A stretch of DNA of 64,000 nucleotides from an uncultured Roseiflexus sp. (GTDB lineage: Bacteria; Chloroflexota; Chloroflexia; Chloroflexales; Roseiflexaceae): NCBI GenBank assembly GCA_937935075.1, contig CALGYB010000030.1:1-64000 (forward strand). Direction: 5' to 3'. The notes below the pieces were generated by a model, which did no database searches, was not told the origin of the DNA, and saw only the letters and a program-made list of their open reading frames with translations. Made by a program: the position numbers and the translations under genes. Within the stretch, counting starts at the first letter, position 1. Every line of letters begins with the position of its first letter. This document shows positions 27,206 through 35,361 of this stretch, piece by piece.

Positions 27206-27991
27206 CTATTGCCCCTTCCACGTTGGCTGGCGCTTCTCGAGAAACGCCGTGGTTCCTTCTTTTGCGTCGTCGGTCGCTGCAATTGCGCCGAAGAGGGCGG
27301 CTTCGTACATGCACCCCTCTGCCAGCGGCATATCCAATCCGCGATTGATTGCCTGCTTGATGGCGGCAATCGCCAGCGGCGCTTTTGCGGCGATCTTCAT
27401 TGCCAGCGCACGCGTCTCTTCCATGAGCGATGCCGCCGGCACGACACGCTCGACGAGACCGAGGCGCAGCGCCTCTTCCGCCGGGATCATGTCGCCGGTC
27501 ATGCAGAGCAGGCGCGCCGCCGACGGTCCGATCAGGCGCGGCAGGCGCTGTGTGCCGCCCCAGCCGGGGATGATGCCCAGATTGATCTCCGGTTGACCGA
27601 ACATGGCGGTTTCGGCGGCGATGCGTATATCGCAACTCAGCGCTAGTTCCAGCCCGCCGCCGAGCGCGTATCCGTTGATTGCCGCGATGATCGGCTTTGT
27701 CATCTGACGCATGAACAGCCCAAGGTCGTGAGCGGCTTCGCTGAAGCGTCGTGCAGCGTCGGCGCCCGGCAGTATCTGGAGTTCGGTGATGTCGGCGCCG
27801 GCGGCGAATGCGCGGTCGCCGGCGCCGGTTACGATGGCAACGCGCTGTGATGCGTCGATTTCAAAGGCGCGCAACGCGGCGTGGATCTCGGCGATGGTTG
27901 CCTGATTGAGTGCATTGCGCACGCGTTCACGGTTGATCGTGATGATCGTCAGCAAGCCTTCGACAGCCACGAGGATGTTGTCGTAAGCCAT
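27206..27991 (-). CDS. Enoyl-CoA hydratase/isomerase
   Basis: 261 residues from MAYDNILVAVEGLLTIIT. AGGAGG stands six bases before this ATG, so it beats the ATG two codons upstream. Crotonase fold landmarks: GDRAFAAGADITEL (oxyanion hole), NGYALGGGLELAL, and the two catalytic glutamates in the AAETAMFGQPEINLGIIPGWGG region. Second step of beta-oxidation. Its divergent neighbour encodes a likely 3-hydroxyacyl-CoA dehydrogenase (third step). Confidence 0.93.
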   Translation of the reverse strand: MAYDNILVAVEGLLTIITINRERVRNALNQATIAEIHAALRAFEIDASQRVAIVTGAGDRAFAAGADITELQILPGADAARRFSEAAHDLGLFMRQMTKPIIAAINGYALGGGLELALSCDIRIAAETAMFGQPEINLGIIPGWGGTQRLPRLIGPSAARLLCMTGDMIPAEEALRLGLVERVVPAASLMEETRALAMKIAAKAPLAIAAIKQAINRGLDMPLAEGCMYEAALFGAIAATDDAKEGTTAFLEKRQPTWKGQ

Positions 27992-28024
27992 CTGCATCCT
28001 CCTCTCTGTATGCGGGGCGAGAGT

Positions 28025-28033
28025 ATTATACCA
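28025..28033 (-). promoter_or_regulatory. Extended minus-10 promoter of the enoyl-CoA hydratase gene
   Basis: Reverse-strand TGGTATAAT, 34 bases before the ATG at 27991, a perfect TATAAT with the TGn extension. Confidence 0.6.
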
Positions 28034-28094
28034 GGATTGGGGAGTGGGCAGCGAGGCGAGATGGGCGCTATGAACGATCACGCAAACAAGGGTG

Positions 28095-28262
28095 TACAAT
28101 CTACCATCGGTAGCTGCGTGCTGAGAGATCTTTGCGCCTCTGCGCCTTTGTGTGATTCGACAGGAAAGATGCCTGATCGAACGGAGTGCGCAGGGGGTAA
28201 TCTACCATCGATAGCTTCATACTGAAGCGCCTTTGCGTCTTTGCGCCTCTATGAGGGCTTAT
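28095..28262. repeat. Two imperfect direct repeats upstream of the SDR gene
   Basis: The phrase ATCTACCATCGGTAGCTGCG, followed after a few bases by CTTTGCGCCTCTGCGCC, recurs about 100 bases on as ATCTACCATCGATAGCTTCA followed by CTTTGCGTCTTTGCGCCTC. Occupies the divergent control region between the hydratase and SDR genes. Meaning unknown; such phrases are common intergenic repeats. Confidence 0.5.
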
Positions 28263-28279
28263 TTTGAAAGGAGCACTCC

Positions 28280-29044
28280 ATGCATATCGCAGGAAACAGC
28301 GCCCTGATCACCGGCGGCGCGTCGGGGTTGGGCGCAGGTGTGGCGCGCCATCTGGCGGCGCTCGGCGCAACCGTGACCATTGTGGATGTCAACCGTGAGG
28401 CGGGTGCGGCGCTGGCGACGGAACTCGGTGAACGGGCGCGCTTCGTCGCCGCCGATGTCGCCGACGCGGAACAGATGCAGGCAGCGGTCGAGGCAGCCGC
28501 GCGCGATGGCGCCTTGCGCGTGCTGGTCTGCTGCGCGGGCATCGCCACGGCGGAACGCACGCTGGGCAAAGAAGGACCACTGCCGCTCGAACGGTTCACG
28601 CGCGTAATCGCGGTGAACCTGATCGGCACGTTCAACGCTATCCGGCTGGCTGCCGCAGTGATGGCGGGCAACACCCCCAACGACGACGGCGAGCGCGGCG
28701 TGATCGTCTGCACCGCTTCGATTGCGGCATTCGAGGGGCAAATCGGGCAGGCGGCGTACAGCGCCTCGAAGGCTGGCGTGGCCGGCATGATGTTGCCGCT
28801 GGCGCGTGAACTGGCGCGACACGGGATTCGAGTTGTCGGCATTGCTCCGGGAACCTTTGACACGCCGATGCTGGCGGGGTTGCCAGAGGCGGCGATCACG
28901 GCGCTGGCGCAGCAGGTTCCCTTCCCGTCGCGCCTGGGTCGGCCAGCGGAGTTTGCCGCATTGGTGCAGCACATCGTCGAGAACCCGATGCTGAACGGCA
29001 CAACCATCCGTCTGGATGGCGCGCTCCGCATGGGTCCGCGGTAG
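28280..29044 (+). CDS. Short-chain dehydrogenase, 3-hydroxyacyl-CoA dehydrogenase type
   Basis: 254 residues, NAD-binding [10 protein letters not shown], the NNAG-like stretch [11 protein letters not shown], Ser in [14 protein letters not shown], catalytic Tyr and Lys in [10 protein letters not shown]. The pattern [14 protein letters not shown] with ...[16 protein letters not shown] and [16 protein letters not shown] matches type II 3-hydroxyacyl-CoA dehydrogenases (HSD17B10-like). Predicted role: NAD-linked third step of beta-oxidation. Divergent from the hydratase gene. GAAAGGAG precedes the ATG. Confidence 0.9.
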   Translation: MHIAGNSALITGGASGLGAGVARHLAALGATVTIVDVNREAGAALATELGERARFVAADVADAEQMQAAVEAAARDGALRVLVCCAGIATAERTLGKEGPLPLERFTRVIAVNLIGTFNAIRLAAAVMAGNTPNDDGERGVIVCTASIAAFEGQIGQAAYSASKAGVAGMMLPLARELARHGIRVVGIAPGTFDTPMLAGLPEAAITALAQQVPFPSRLGRPAEFAALVQHIVENPMLNGTTIRLDGALRMGPR

Positions 29045-29121
29045 CCATCATTGACGGTCGGACAGCGGCGCAATACAATTGAGTCGAAGCCACACAGCGA
29101 TAAACGATTGGAGCGATGCAC

Positions 29122-29337
29122 ATGACAAGGGCCTTCACTGTTATTATCGAACGTGACGCTGAAGGCTACTATGTAGCCACTGTTCCTGAATTGCGCGGTT
29201 GTCATACACAAGCCAGATCGCTCGATACCTTGATGAAACGAATCCGAGAAGCAATCGAAGTGTGTCTGGAAGTTGAAGGCGAACCGCTCCCGCCACAGGA
29301 ATTCATCGGGGTCCAGCGCGTTTGGGTTGATGTATGA
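29122..29337 (+). CDS. hicB: HicB-type antitoxin
   Basis: 71 residues from MTRAFTVIIERDAEGYYVATVPELRGCHTQ..., the partial RNase H-like fold of HicB, with LDTLMKRIREAIEVCLE. Start at 29122 rather than 29116 because GGAG (29110-29113) then has an eight-base spacing. No DNA-binding tail is visible. It overlaps the hicA reading by four bases. Its toxin partner is broken, so it may be a solitary antitoxin. Confidence 0.85.
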   Translation: MTRAFTVIIERDAEGYYVATVPELRGCHTQARSLDTLMKRIREAIEVCLEVEGEPLPPQEFIGVQRVWVDV

Positions 29338-29559
29338 CAAAACTACCGCGCGTCAAAGGACAGGAACTCATCGCCGCATTGCGCAAAGTTGGCTTTGAAG
29401 TGGTGCGTATCAAAGGAAGCCATTATGCGCCACGCTGACGGACGGTGTACTGTTGTCCCTGTGCATCGCGGCGAAACTATCGGTCCGGGTTTGATGTCAA
29501 AGATTCTGCATGATTGTGAGATGAGCCGAGACGAGTTAGTGCAACTCCTGTCGCACTGA
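29334..29559 (+). pseudogene. hicA: HicA-type toxin gene, frameshifted
   Basis: MTKLPRVKGQELIAALRKVGFEVVRIKGSHY is the normal N-terminus with the double-stranded-RNA-binding-like fold and the catalytic His of GSHY. After 29426 one extra base shifts the frame and a stop follows. In the next frame the remainder reads RHADGRCTVVPVHRGETIGPG ... LLSH, ending at 29559. The region has 226 bases (75 codons plus one), so a single inserted base inactivates the toxin. Confidence 0.85.
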
Positions 29560-29586
29560 CCGGACAATCTCGACGTGAGGCGTGCG

Positions 29587-29931
29587 ATGCCCCCATCTCC
29601 CGCAGACCTCATCGCGCCAATCGAACAGGCGCTGGCGACGCTTCCCGCTGACAGCAACGAATACACCGCGCTCGCTGCGCTGCTCGACCAGATCCGCCAG
29701 GGGCGCGTCCGCACGGTCGCAGGTCCGCAGATCAATGCGGTTCACGCCGCGCGCGACGCCAACATCGCCACAACGCAGGTCATTGTCTATCCATTGTCGG
29801 GTGATGCCGATGGTGCGCGCACCTGCCTGACGCACCTCGCGGCACACTACGGTACGACTCCCGATGCCGGTGCGGACGCGCGCACCCCCTCCAACACCAA
29901 AAGGCGCTCGATTATTTTTTGCTGCCCTTGA
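29587..29931 (+). CDS. Unknown protein with an effector-associated-like N-terminus, probably truncated
   Basis: 114 residues: a helical start PSPADLIAPIEQALATLPADSNEYTALAALLDQIRQG followed by TVAGPQINAVHAARDANIATTQVIVY. That arrangement, a short helical bundle then a Gly/Asn/Asp beta linker, is reminiscent of adaptor and effector-associated segments ahead of NTPase or peptidase effectors in Chloroflexota; this is pattern-based and unsure. From about 29886 its DNA is also read in another frame as the C-terminal half of a VapC, so the reading probably ends by chance and the original gene lost its C-terminus. Confidence 0.4.
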   Translation: MPPSPADLIAPIEQALATLPADSNEYTALAALLDQIRQGRVRTVAGPQINAVHAARDANIATTQVIVYPLSGDADGARTCLTHLAAHYGTTPDAGADARTPSNTKRRSIIFCCP

Positions 29932-30134
29932 CGATCTTGCCCTTTGATGACCGGGCAGCGACCGCATACGGTGCGCTGCGTGTCTCCCTCGAATCTCAGG
30001 GAACGCCAATTGGGGCGCTTGATACCTTGCTTGCCGCTCAGGCGGTTAGTTACCGACTCATTTTCGTGACCAGCAATGTCCGGGAGTTTGCGCGCGTGCC
30101 GGGATTAACCGTCGAGGACTGGACAACGCCGTGA
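29886..30134 (+). pseudogene. VapC-type PIN toxin, C-terminal half only
   Basis: QHQKALDYFLLPLTILPFDDRAATAYGALR, then GTPIGALDTLLAAQAV and VTSNVREFARVPGLTVEDWTTP are the C-terminal half of a VapC ribonuclease (GxLD acid and TxNxREF). The N-terminal half with the first catalytic Asp is missing and replaced by unrelated DNA in a different frame. No vapB antitoxin is seen. Confidence 0.8.
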
Positions 30135-30162
30135 ATGCAAACCCTCAACCCTCCACCCCCAA

Positions 30163-30261
30163 GACCCTTGAGGTCGGGTGACGTGTGCACCGCAGGCGGG
30201 GATCGCGCCGTTAGCGACGTTCCAGCGCAAAGACCGGTCTACGGCGGAGACCTCAAGGGTC
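30163..30261. repeat. 99-bp interval bounded by 13-base inverted repeats
   Basis: GACCCTTGAGGTC (30163-30175) and GACCTCAAGGGTC (30249-30261) are exact complements. The same arms, one mismatch, bound a 98-bp interval at 57527-57624. Likely a non-autonomous dispersed element or a hairpin. No gene lies in 30135-30347. Confidence 0.7.
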
Positions 30262-30347
30262 GGGGACGTTTCCGCCGTCTGTAACTTTCAGCCTGAAACG
30301 CTCCCATCTGTGCACACACGCCCAAAATGGTGTATCATGGCGCTGCT

Positions 30348-32399
30348 ATGACACACGTGCTCCATCAGGTCTCCGCGTCCGAAGGCTGTCGCGTGCCGGA
30401 TCAACTGTATACCCACCTCCACCTGATCGAGGCGATCGGTCAACCGCTCGTGGTCACCGATTGTTCTGGCATCATTGTGTACTGGAACGCAGCGGCAGAA
30501 ACCGCCTTTGGCTGGCGTCGGGAAGAGATGCTTGGCAGGGTCGTCACATCCCTGTCGGATCACACCGGCTGGCGGCGCAGAGTGTCGCGCGCGCTCGATG
30601 TGGTTGTGCGGGAAGGGCAGTGGCGCGGCGAACTGCTCGTCGAGCGCAGCGATGGCGCCGAAGCGACAGTGCTGGTCGATGCGAGGCGCTGGCGCATCGA
30701 ACAGGAAGACGCTGAATTCATCATTGGCGTTGCCGTTGACATCAGTGCTCAAAAGCGTGTTGAGGCGCGATTGCGGCATCGCGTGGCGGTCCAACGCCAG
30801 CGTACCATCAACCTTCAGCAGCGTCTGAAGCAGCAACTGACCGATGTGCGCCTGGCGAATCACATGCTGAGTCGCGAGATTGCCGAGCGTATCAGCGCCG
30901 AGCAGAAACTGCGTTTCCACGCAACCCTGCTCGCTGCCGTCAGCCAGGCCGTGATTGCCACCAACCTTTCGAGCGAAATCATCTACTGGAGCCGGTCGGC
31001 CGAACGCATCCTCGGGTGGAGCGAAACAGACATGATCGGTCGTTGTGTCTTCGATCTGGTGGCTGAGCCACACGATCATGCACTGATCGCAGAGATGCGC
31101 GCGACTGTTGCTGCCGGTCGAACATGGGAGGGTGAGTTTACCCTGCTGCGGCGCGATGGAACGACCTTTCCTGCGTCTGTGACCGTGGCGACGATCTACG
31201 ATGAGCAACAGCAACGAAGCGGTTCAATCGGCGTTATCAGTGATATAACCGAGCGCAAACGCGACCGGAAGGCGCTGGCGGACGCCAATGTGCGCCTTCA
31301 GCAGATGAATGCCGATCTGCAGTTGAGTCGTGATCTGCTGTACACCATCGTGAACAACCTCGATGATGCACTGGCATTGATCGATGGTCATGGCGTCATT
31401 CAGGCGACCAATCGTCAGTTTGCCCGCTTTTTTGAGATGCTGCCGGACGCGCTTCCTGGCAAGCCGTGTCATGAGGTATGTCCGGCAATTGCGCCGATTG
31501 TCTCACGCACTCTTGTCAGCGGACTCAAAGCGTCGGGACGGGTGCAGGTGCAGCTTTCATCAGGCGCGGCGGTCATTCTGGACATTCACAGCATTCCCCT
31601 GAGCGATGCCGATGAGTCGCGGCGGGTTGTGCTGCGTCTGGTGGATATCACCGAACATTTGCAACTGGAGGCGATCATGCGCCAGAATGAGCGTCTGGCG
31701 ACAACCAGTCGTCTGGCAGCAATCGTGGCGCATGAGATCAACACGCCGTTGCAATCGATTCAGAATTGTCTGTACCTGTTGCGCTCGAAGGGCGCGGCAC
31801 AATCGGCGGAGTTTCTCGATCTGCTCAGCGACGAGATCTGTCGGGTATCAGGGCTGCTGCGGCGTCTGCTCGATCTCCATCGCCCCGGTGATGGCTCGAT
31901 TGAACTGATCGACTGCAATGCCGTGATCGAGCGGGTGCTCCTGTTGCTCGGCAGCACCCTGGCAGGCAACGGTATCCGTGTCGAGCGATCACTGGCGCAG
32001 TCGCTGCCGCAGGTGTCGGGGCAGCGTGATGCACTGATACAGGTGGTGCTCAACCTGGTGCTGAACGCTGTCGATGCGATGCCGTATGGCGGCGTCTTGC
32101 ACGTTATGACTCGCGTGGCGGAGACTTCTGAACGATCATCGATGCCATGGGTGCAGATCATAATCGCAGATACCGGTCCAGGGATCGCATCCGATCTGCA
32201 AGAACGGATTTTTGACCCGTTCTTTACCACGAAGCCGCATGGATCAGGATTGGGTCTGACGGTCAGCCGACAACTCGTCGAGCAGCACGGCGGATCGCTG
32301 TGGGTCGAAAGCGTTTCCGGCGGCGGCGCCACCTTCATCGTGAGGCTTCCGGCGACAGATGCAGCGGAACGACTCAGACTCATCGCTGATAGCGAATGA
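30348..32399 (+). CDS. PAS-PAS-PAS sensor histidine kinase
   Basis: 683 residues from MTHVLHQVS; an ATG at 30327 is less likely. Three PAS modules at about 20-130, 185-310 and 325-430 (numbered from this start), a phospho-acceptor helix with AAIVAHEINTPLQSIQN (NtrB-like His), and an ATPase domain with LNLVLNAVDAMPYGG, IADTGPGIASDLQERIFDPFFTTK and GSGLGLTVSRQLVEQHGG. No membrane span, so it senses a cytoplasmic signal, redox or small molecule. It is followed 38 bases on by a response regulator in the same direction, a likely two-component pair. Confidence 0.9.
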   Translation: MTHVLHQVSASEGCRVPDQLYTHLHLIEAIGQPLVVTDCSGIIVYWNAAAETAFGWRREEMLGRVVTSLSDHTGWRRRVSRALDVVVREGQWRGELLVERSDGAEATVLVDARRWRIEQEDAEFIIGVAVDISAQKRVEARLRHRVAVQRQRTINLQQRLKQQLTDVRLANHMLSREIAERISAEQKLRFHATLLAAVSQAVIATNLSSEIIYWSRSAERILGWSETDMIGRCVFDLVAEPHDHALIAEMRATVAAGRTWEGEFTLLRRDGTTFPASVTVATIYDEQQQRSGSIGVISDITERKRDRKALADANVRLQQMNADLQLSRDLLYTIVNNLDDALALIDGHGVIQATNRQFARFFEMLPDALPGKPCHEVCPAIAPIVSRTLVSGLKASGRVQVQLSSGAAVILDIHSIPLSDADESRRVVLRLVDITEHLQLEAIMRQNERLATTSRLAAIVAHEINTPLQSIQNCLYLLRSKGAAQSAEFLDLLSDEICRVSGLLRRLLDLHRPGDGSIELIDCNAVIERVLLLLGSTLAGNGIRVERSLAQSLPQVSGQRDALIQVVLNLVLNAVDAMPYGGVLHVMTRVAETSERSSMPWVQIIIADTGPGIASDLQERIFDPFFTTKPHGSGLGLTVSRQLVEQHGGSLWVESVSGGGATFIVRLPATDAAERLRLIADSE

Positions 32400-32437
32400 G
32401 ACAGGCATAATGCACACGTATCTGAAAGAGCAAGGTC

Positions 32438-33229
32438 ATGGTGCGGGGGTACGGTCGGGTTCTCCTCGTTGAGGACGATCATGCAGCATTGATGTCACTG
32501 CGTCGCATTCTGGAAAGCGCTGGCTACCATGTCGTGGCCGTCGCCGATGGTGAAACTGCGTGTCAACACCTGGAGGATATCGGCGGTGACTACGATGTCG
32601 TGCTGACCGATCTGCGCATGAACGATGTCAATGGTCTGGAAGTGTTGCGTGCCGCACGGCGGCTGCCGGATCCGCCGGAGGTTGTGTTGTTGACCGGTTA
32701 CGGGACGCTCGGCACCGCGATCGAAGCGTTGCGCGCCGGCGTATACGATTATCTGCTCAAACCGTGCAAGCCGGATGAACTCCTGTGCGCCATCGAGGGG
32801 GCCATGCGGCGCCGCTATGACTCTGCGCTGCACCGCGCGGTTTTGCATGAGCGGACGCATGGGGTCGAGTCCCAAGATGAACGTGTCATTCTTGAGCAGG
32901 TGCGCTACCTGCGGGTGGGTGAACTGCTGATTGATCGTCTCAATCGGCGCGTTCTGTTTAGAAGCAGGGTGATCCAGGTCACGCCGACCGAGTATGAATT
33001 GTTGTGTTGCCTGGCAGAAGCGCGTGGTCAGGTTCTGACGTTTCGCGAAATCGTGCAGCGCGCCTACATCGATTCGTATGCTATTTCCGACGACGAAGCC
33101 CAACAATTGCTCAAAACCCATATTCACAATCTGCGGCATAAGATCGATCCGGCGTACATTATCAATGTGCGGGGCGTCGGGTATCGCCTGACCGATCCCC
33201 GGACGTTGCACCGTCGCTTTGAACGGTGA
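32438..33229 (+). CDS. OmpR-like response regulator
   Basis: 263 residues. Receiver at about 5-120: Asp13/14, phospho-acceptor Asp58 in VVLTDLRM, Thr86, Lys108 in LLKPCK. A linker to about 150, then a winged-helix DNA-binding domain of OmpR type (TPTEYELLCCLAEARGQVLTFREIV and LLKTHIHNLRHKIDP ... VRGVGYRLTDP). It should be phosphorylated by the upstream PAS kinase and bind DNA. Confidence 0.9.
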   Translation: MVRGYGRVLLVEDDHAALMSLRRILESAGYHVVAVADGETACQHLEDIGGDYDVVLTDLRMNDVNGLEVLRAARRLPDPPEVVLLTGYGTLGTAIEALRAGVYDYLLKPCKPDELLCAIEGAMRRRYDSALHRAVLHERTHGVESQDERVILEQVRYLRVGELLIDRLNRRVLFRSRVIQVTPTEYELLCCLAEARGQVLTFREIVQRAYIDSYAISDDEAQQLLKTHIHNLRHKIDPAYIINVRGVGYRLTDPRTLHRRFER

Positions 33230-33360
33230 GTGAATGCTGCCCTTGCGGTATCGTGTTATACTGTTCAGGAAATAAGATGCCTGACTATTCGCTATTGGCA
33301 CAGGCTCTCGACACACACTGCTTGTCACTCATTGCGTATCGCTCATTACCGGTATAAGAG

Positions 33361-33948
33361 GTGTCTGTGCCGCGCACAATGCGCTCCGATGACTGGGACC
33401 GTCTGTTTGCGCCAAATGCTCCGAAGCGCGGCGGTCCGTTGCGTGCGTTTATCAATCTGATGCTGTTTGCTTTTCTGCTCGGAGCGCTGGCTCTCGGCGG
33501 AGTCTGGGTTGTTCGCGAGCGTCAGCAGCAGGCGGAACGCCTCGCCGCAACCGCAACCGCGTATGTTGGAACGGTCGTGCCGCAACTGACCAGCGTCGCC
33601 GGCGCGACGCAAACGGTCGAGGCGCAGGGCACGGCAACCCGTATCGCGTTGCGCACGGCAACGGCTCAGGTAGTCGCCAACCCGAGCGGCACGCCCGAGC
33701 CGGGCATTGGAAGCGGCGAAGTCGTTCGGGGCGGTAATTTGCGTCGGGAGCCGCGCGTTGCACCCGAAACGGTCGTCGGTCTGATCTATCCAGGGGACAG
33801 GATCACCTTCCTGGAGCGACGTGTGGTCGGCGATCAGGTATGGTTTCGGATACGGGTCGATCAAGCAGCAGCCGATCGGTCGGGAGAAGGGGTTCCCGCC
33901 GGAACGGAAGGATGGGCATCGGCGCTGCTGCTCTCAACACCTCCCTGA
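33361..33948 (+). CDS. Membrane-anchored SH3-domain protein
   Basis: 195 residues from a GTG start. A short cytoplasmic tail, one membrane helix (about residues 32-51, FINLMLFAFLLGALALGGVW), a Thr/Ala-rich stretch, then a bacterial SH3-like module at about 115-190 (GGNLRREPRVAPETVVGLIYPGDRITFLERR..., EGWASALLLS). Typical of proteins that bind the cell wall or a partner outside the membrane. It is free-standing between the two-component pair and the STAS fusion. Partner unknown. Confidence 0.65.
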   Translation: MSVPRTMRSDDWDRLFAPNAPKRGGPLRAFINLMLFAFLLGALALGGVWVVRERQQQAERLAATATAYVGTVVPQLTSVAGATQTVEAQGTATRIALRTATAQVVANPSGTPEPGIGSGEVVRGGNLRREPRVAPETVVGLIYPGDRITFLERRVVGDQVWFRIRVDQAAADRSGEGVPAGTEGWASALLLSTPP

Positions 33949-34002
33949 GACATCTCCTGTCGATCATTCATCGCACTACAACATCTGCCAGGAGACCTGC
34001 CA

Positions 34003-35307
34003 GTGACATCTGCTCTTACACTTGGTTGCATTCTGAACGACGCGCGTTTCACCTTCTGGTCGATTATGCGCCATGGTGTGCGGGCGCGTGCGGCAGAGCA
34101 CGGCGTAGCGGTCATTGATCAGGATGCCCCGACTGTCGAAGCGCAGATCGACATAGTTGCCGATCTGCTGCGGCGACGGGTGCATGCACTGATCCTGGGA
34201 CCGGCGCACGAGACTCGCGCTTTCGCGCAGCACCTCGAACTGGCACGCCTGGCGCGCATTCCGGTTATCGAGGTTGATGGCGGCATTCTCGAGGGGTATG
34301 TCAGCGCGACCGTTCGTTCCGATGAACGTCAGGGATTGATACGGATGGCAGAATTGCTCACGGCGCATCTGGGCGATCAGTTTCGTATCGCCCTGATCGC
34401 CGGTCCCCACAACCATCGCGCCGACATGCTTGCCGAGACGCTGAGTCGATGGCCCCGTGTGCAGGTTGTTGCGCAGGCGGTCGGCGATTGGACGCGCGAC
34501 AGCGGCAGGCGTCTGACGGAGGAATGGCTGCGCTCTGGCCAGCCGATAGACGCCATCTTTGCCGCCAATGATCCCATGGCGCTCGGCGCAATCGATGCGC
34601 TCAAGGCGCTGCATCTGACCGGAAATGTCGTGGTTGCCGGTTTTGATGGGCTGCCCGAGGCGTTGCGCGCGATTCACAACAACCATATGCTGGCGACCGT
34701 CAACCAGGACCCGTTGTGCATCGGTCGTCAGGCGGTCGATGTGGCGCTCCAGGCGGTGCACGGCGCTCCAATCGAGCGGCAGATTCTCACGCCTGGCGAA
34801 TTGATTACCCGCGACACTGTGACCGAGTCGGCGCTGCGCGCGCTCGATCTGCTCCCCGGCATGATGCGCGATTTTATCGAGAGCAATGCCGAACGACAGA
34901 AATTGCAGGAAGAAATCATCGCGGCACAGCGCTCGACCATTCGAGAATTGTCGACGCCGATCATCCCTGTTGACGAACGCACGCTCATCGTTCCGTTGAT
35001 CGGTGCGATCGACAGCACCCGTGCGATGCAGATGACTCAGTCGATCCTCGAAGCCATTGGCGAGCGGCGCGCCGACGATGTCATTATCGACATCACTGGC
35101 ATTGCCGTCATCGATACCGGCGTCGCCAATCATCTGGTGCAGACGGCGCAGGCTGCCGGTCTGCTCGGCGCACATGTGACCCTGGCGGGGATGTCGCCGG
35201 AGGTTGCACAGACCATTGTGCAACTGGGGGTCAAGCTTGGTCAGTTGACAACATGCAGCAACTTACAGGCAGCGTTGGAATTGGCGCGTCGCCGTCGCCG
35301 TCGGTAA
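34003..35307 (+). CDS. Cytoplasmic periplasmic-binding-protein-like sensor fused to a STAS domain
   Basis: 434 residues from a GTG start. About residues 5-285 form a LacI/sugar-binding-protein fold (LGCILNDARFTFWSIMRHGV, ALIAGPHNHRADMLAETL, DAIFAANDPMALGAIDALK, VVVAGFDGLPEALRAI) but there is neither a helix-turn-helix nor a signal peptide. About 320-430 is an RsbR-type STAS domain: VIIDITGIAVIDTGVANHLVQ and GMSPEVAQTIVQLG, with Thr in the two places that stressosome RsbR proteins are phosphorylated. So a soluble ligand could set the phosphorylation state of a stressosome-type switch. Kinase and phosphatase partners may be those at 21126-21557 and 20554-21129. Confidence 0.82.
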   Translation: MTSALTLGCILNDARFTFWSIMRHGVRARAAEHGVAVIDQDAPTVEAQIDIVADLLRRRVHALILGPAHETRAFAQHLELARLARIPVIEVDGGILEGYVSATVRSDERQGLIRMAELLTAHLGDQFRIALIAGPHNHRADMLAETLSRWPRVQVVAQAVGDWTRDSGRRLTEEWLRSGQPIDAIFAANDPMALGAIDALKALHLTGNVVVAGFDGLPEALRAIHNNHMLATVNQDPLCIGRQAVDVALQAVHGAPIERQILTPGELITRDTVTESALRALDLLPGMMRDFIESNAERQKLQEEIIAAQRSTIRELSTPIIPVDERTLIVPLIGAIDSTRAMQMTQSILEAIGERRADDVIIDITGIAVIDTGVANHLVQTAQAAGLLGAHVTLAGMSPEVAQTIVQLGVKLGQLTTCSNLQAALELARRRRRR

Positions 35308-35311
35308 AAGC

Positions 35312-35336
35312 GGAGGCGTTGCATTGCAACGCCTCC
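35312..35336. terminator. Perfect hairpin between convergent genes
   Basis: GGAGGCGTTGCA, one base, TGCAACGCCTCC. It lies four bases after the STAS gene stop and 25 before the stop of the convergent site-2 protease, and may end transcription from both sides. No T-run is present. Confidence 0.6.
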
Positions 35337-35361
35337 CTATGATGGATATGTATATGCCATC

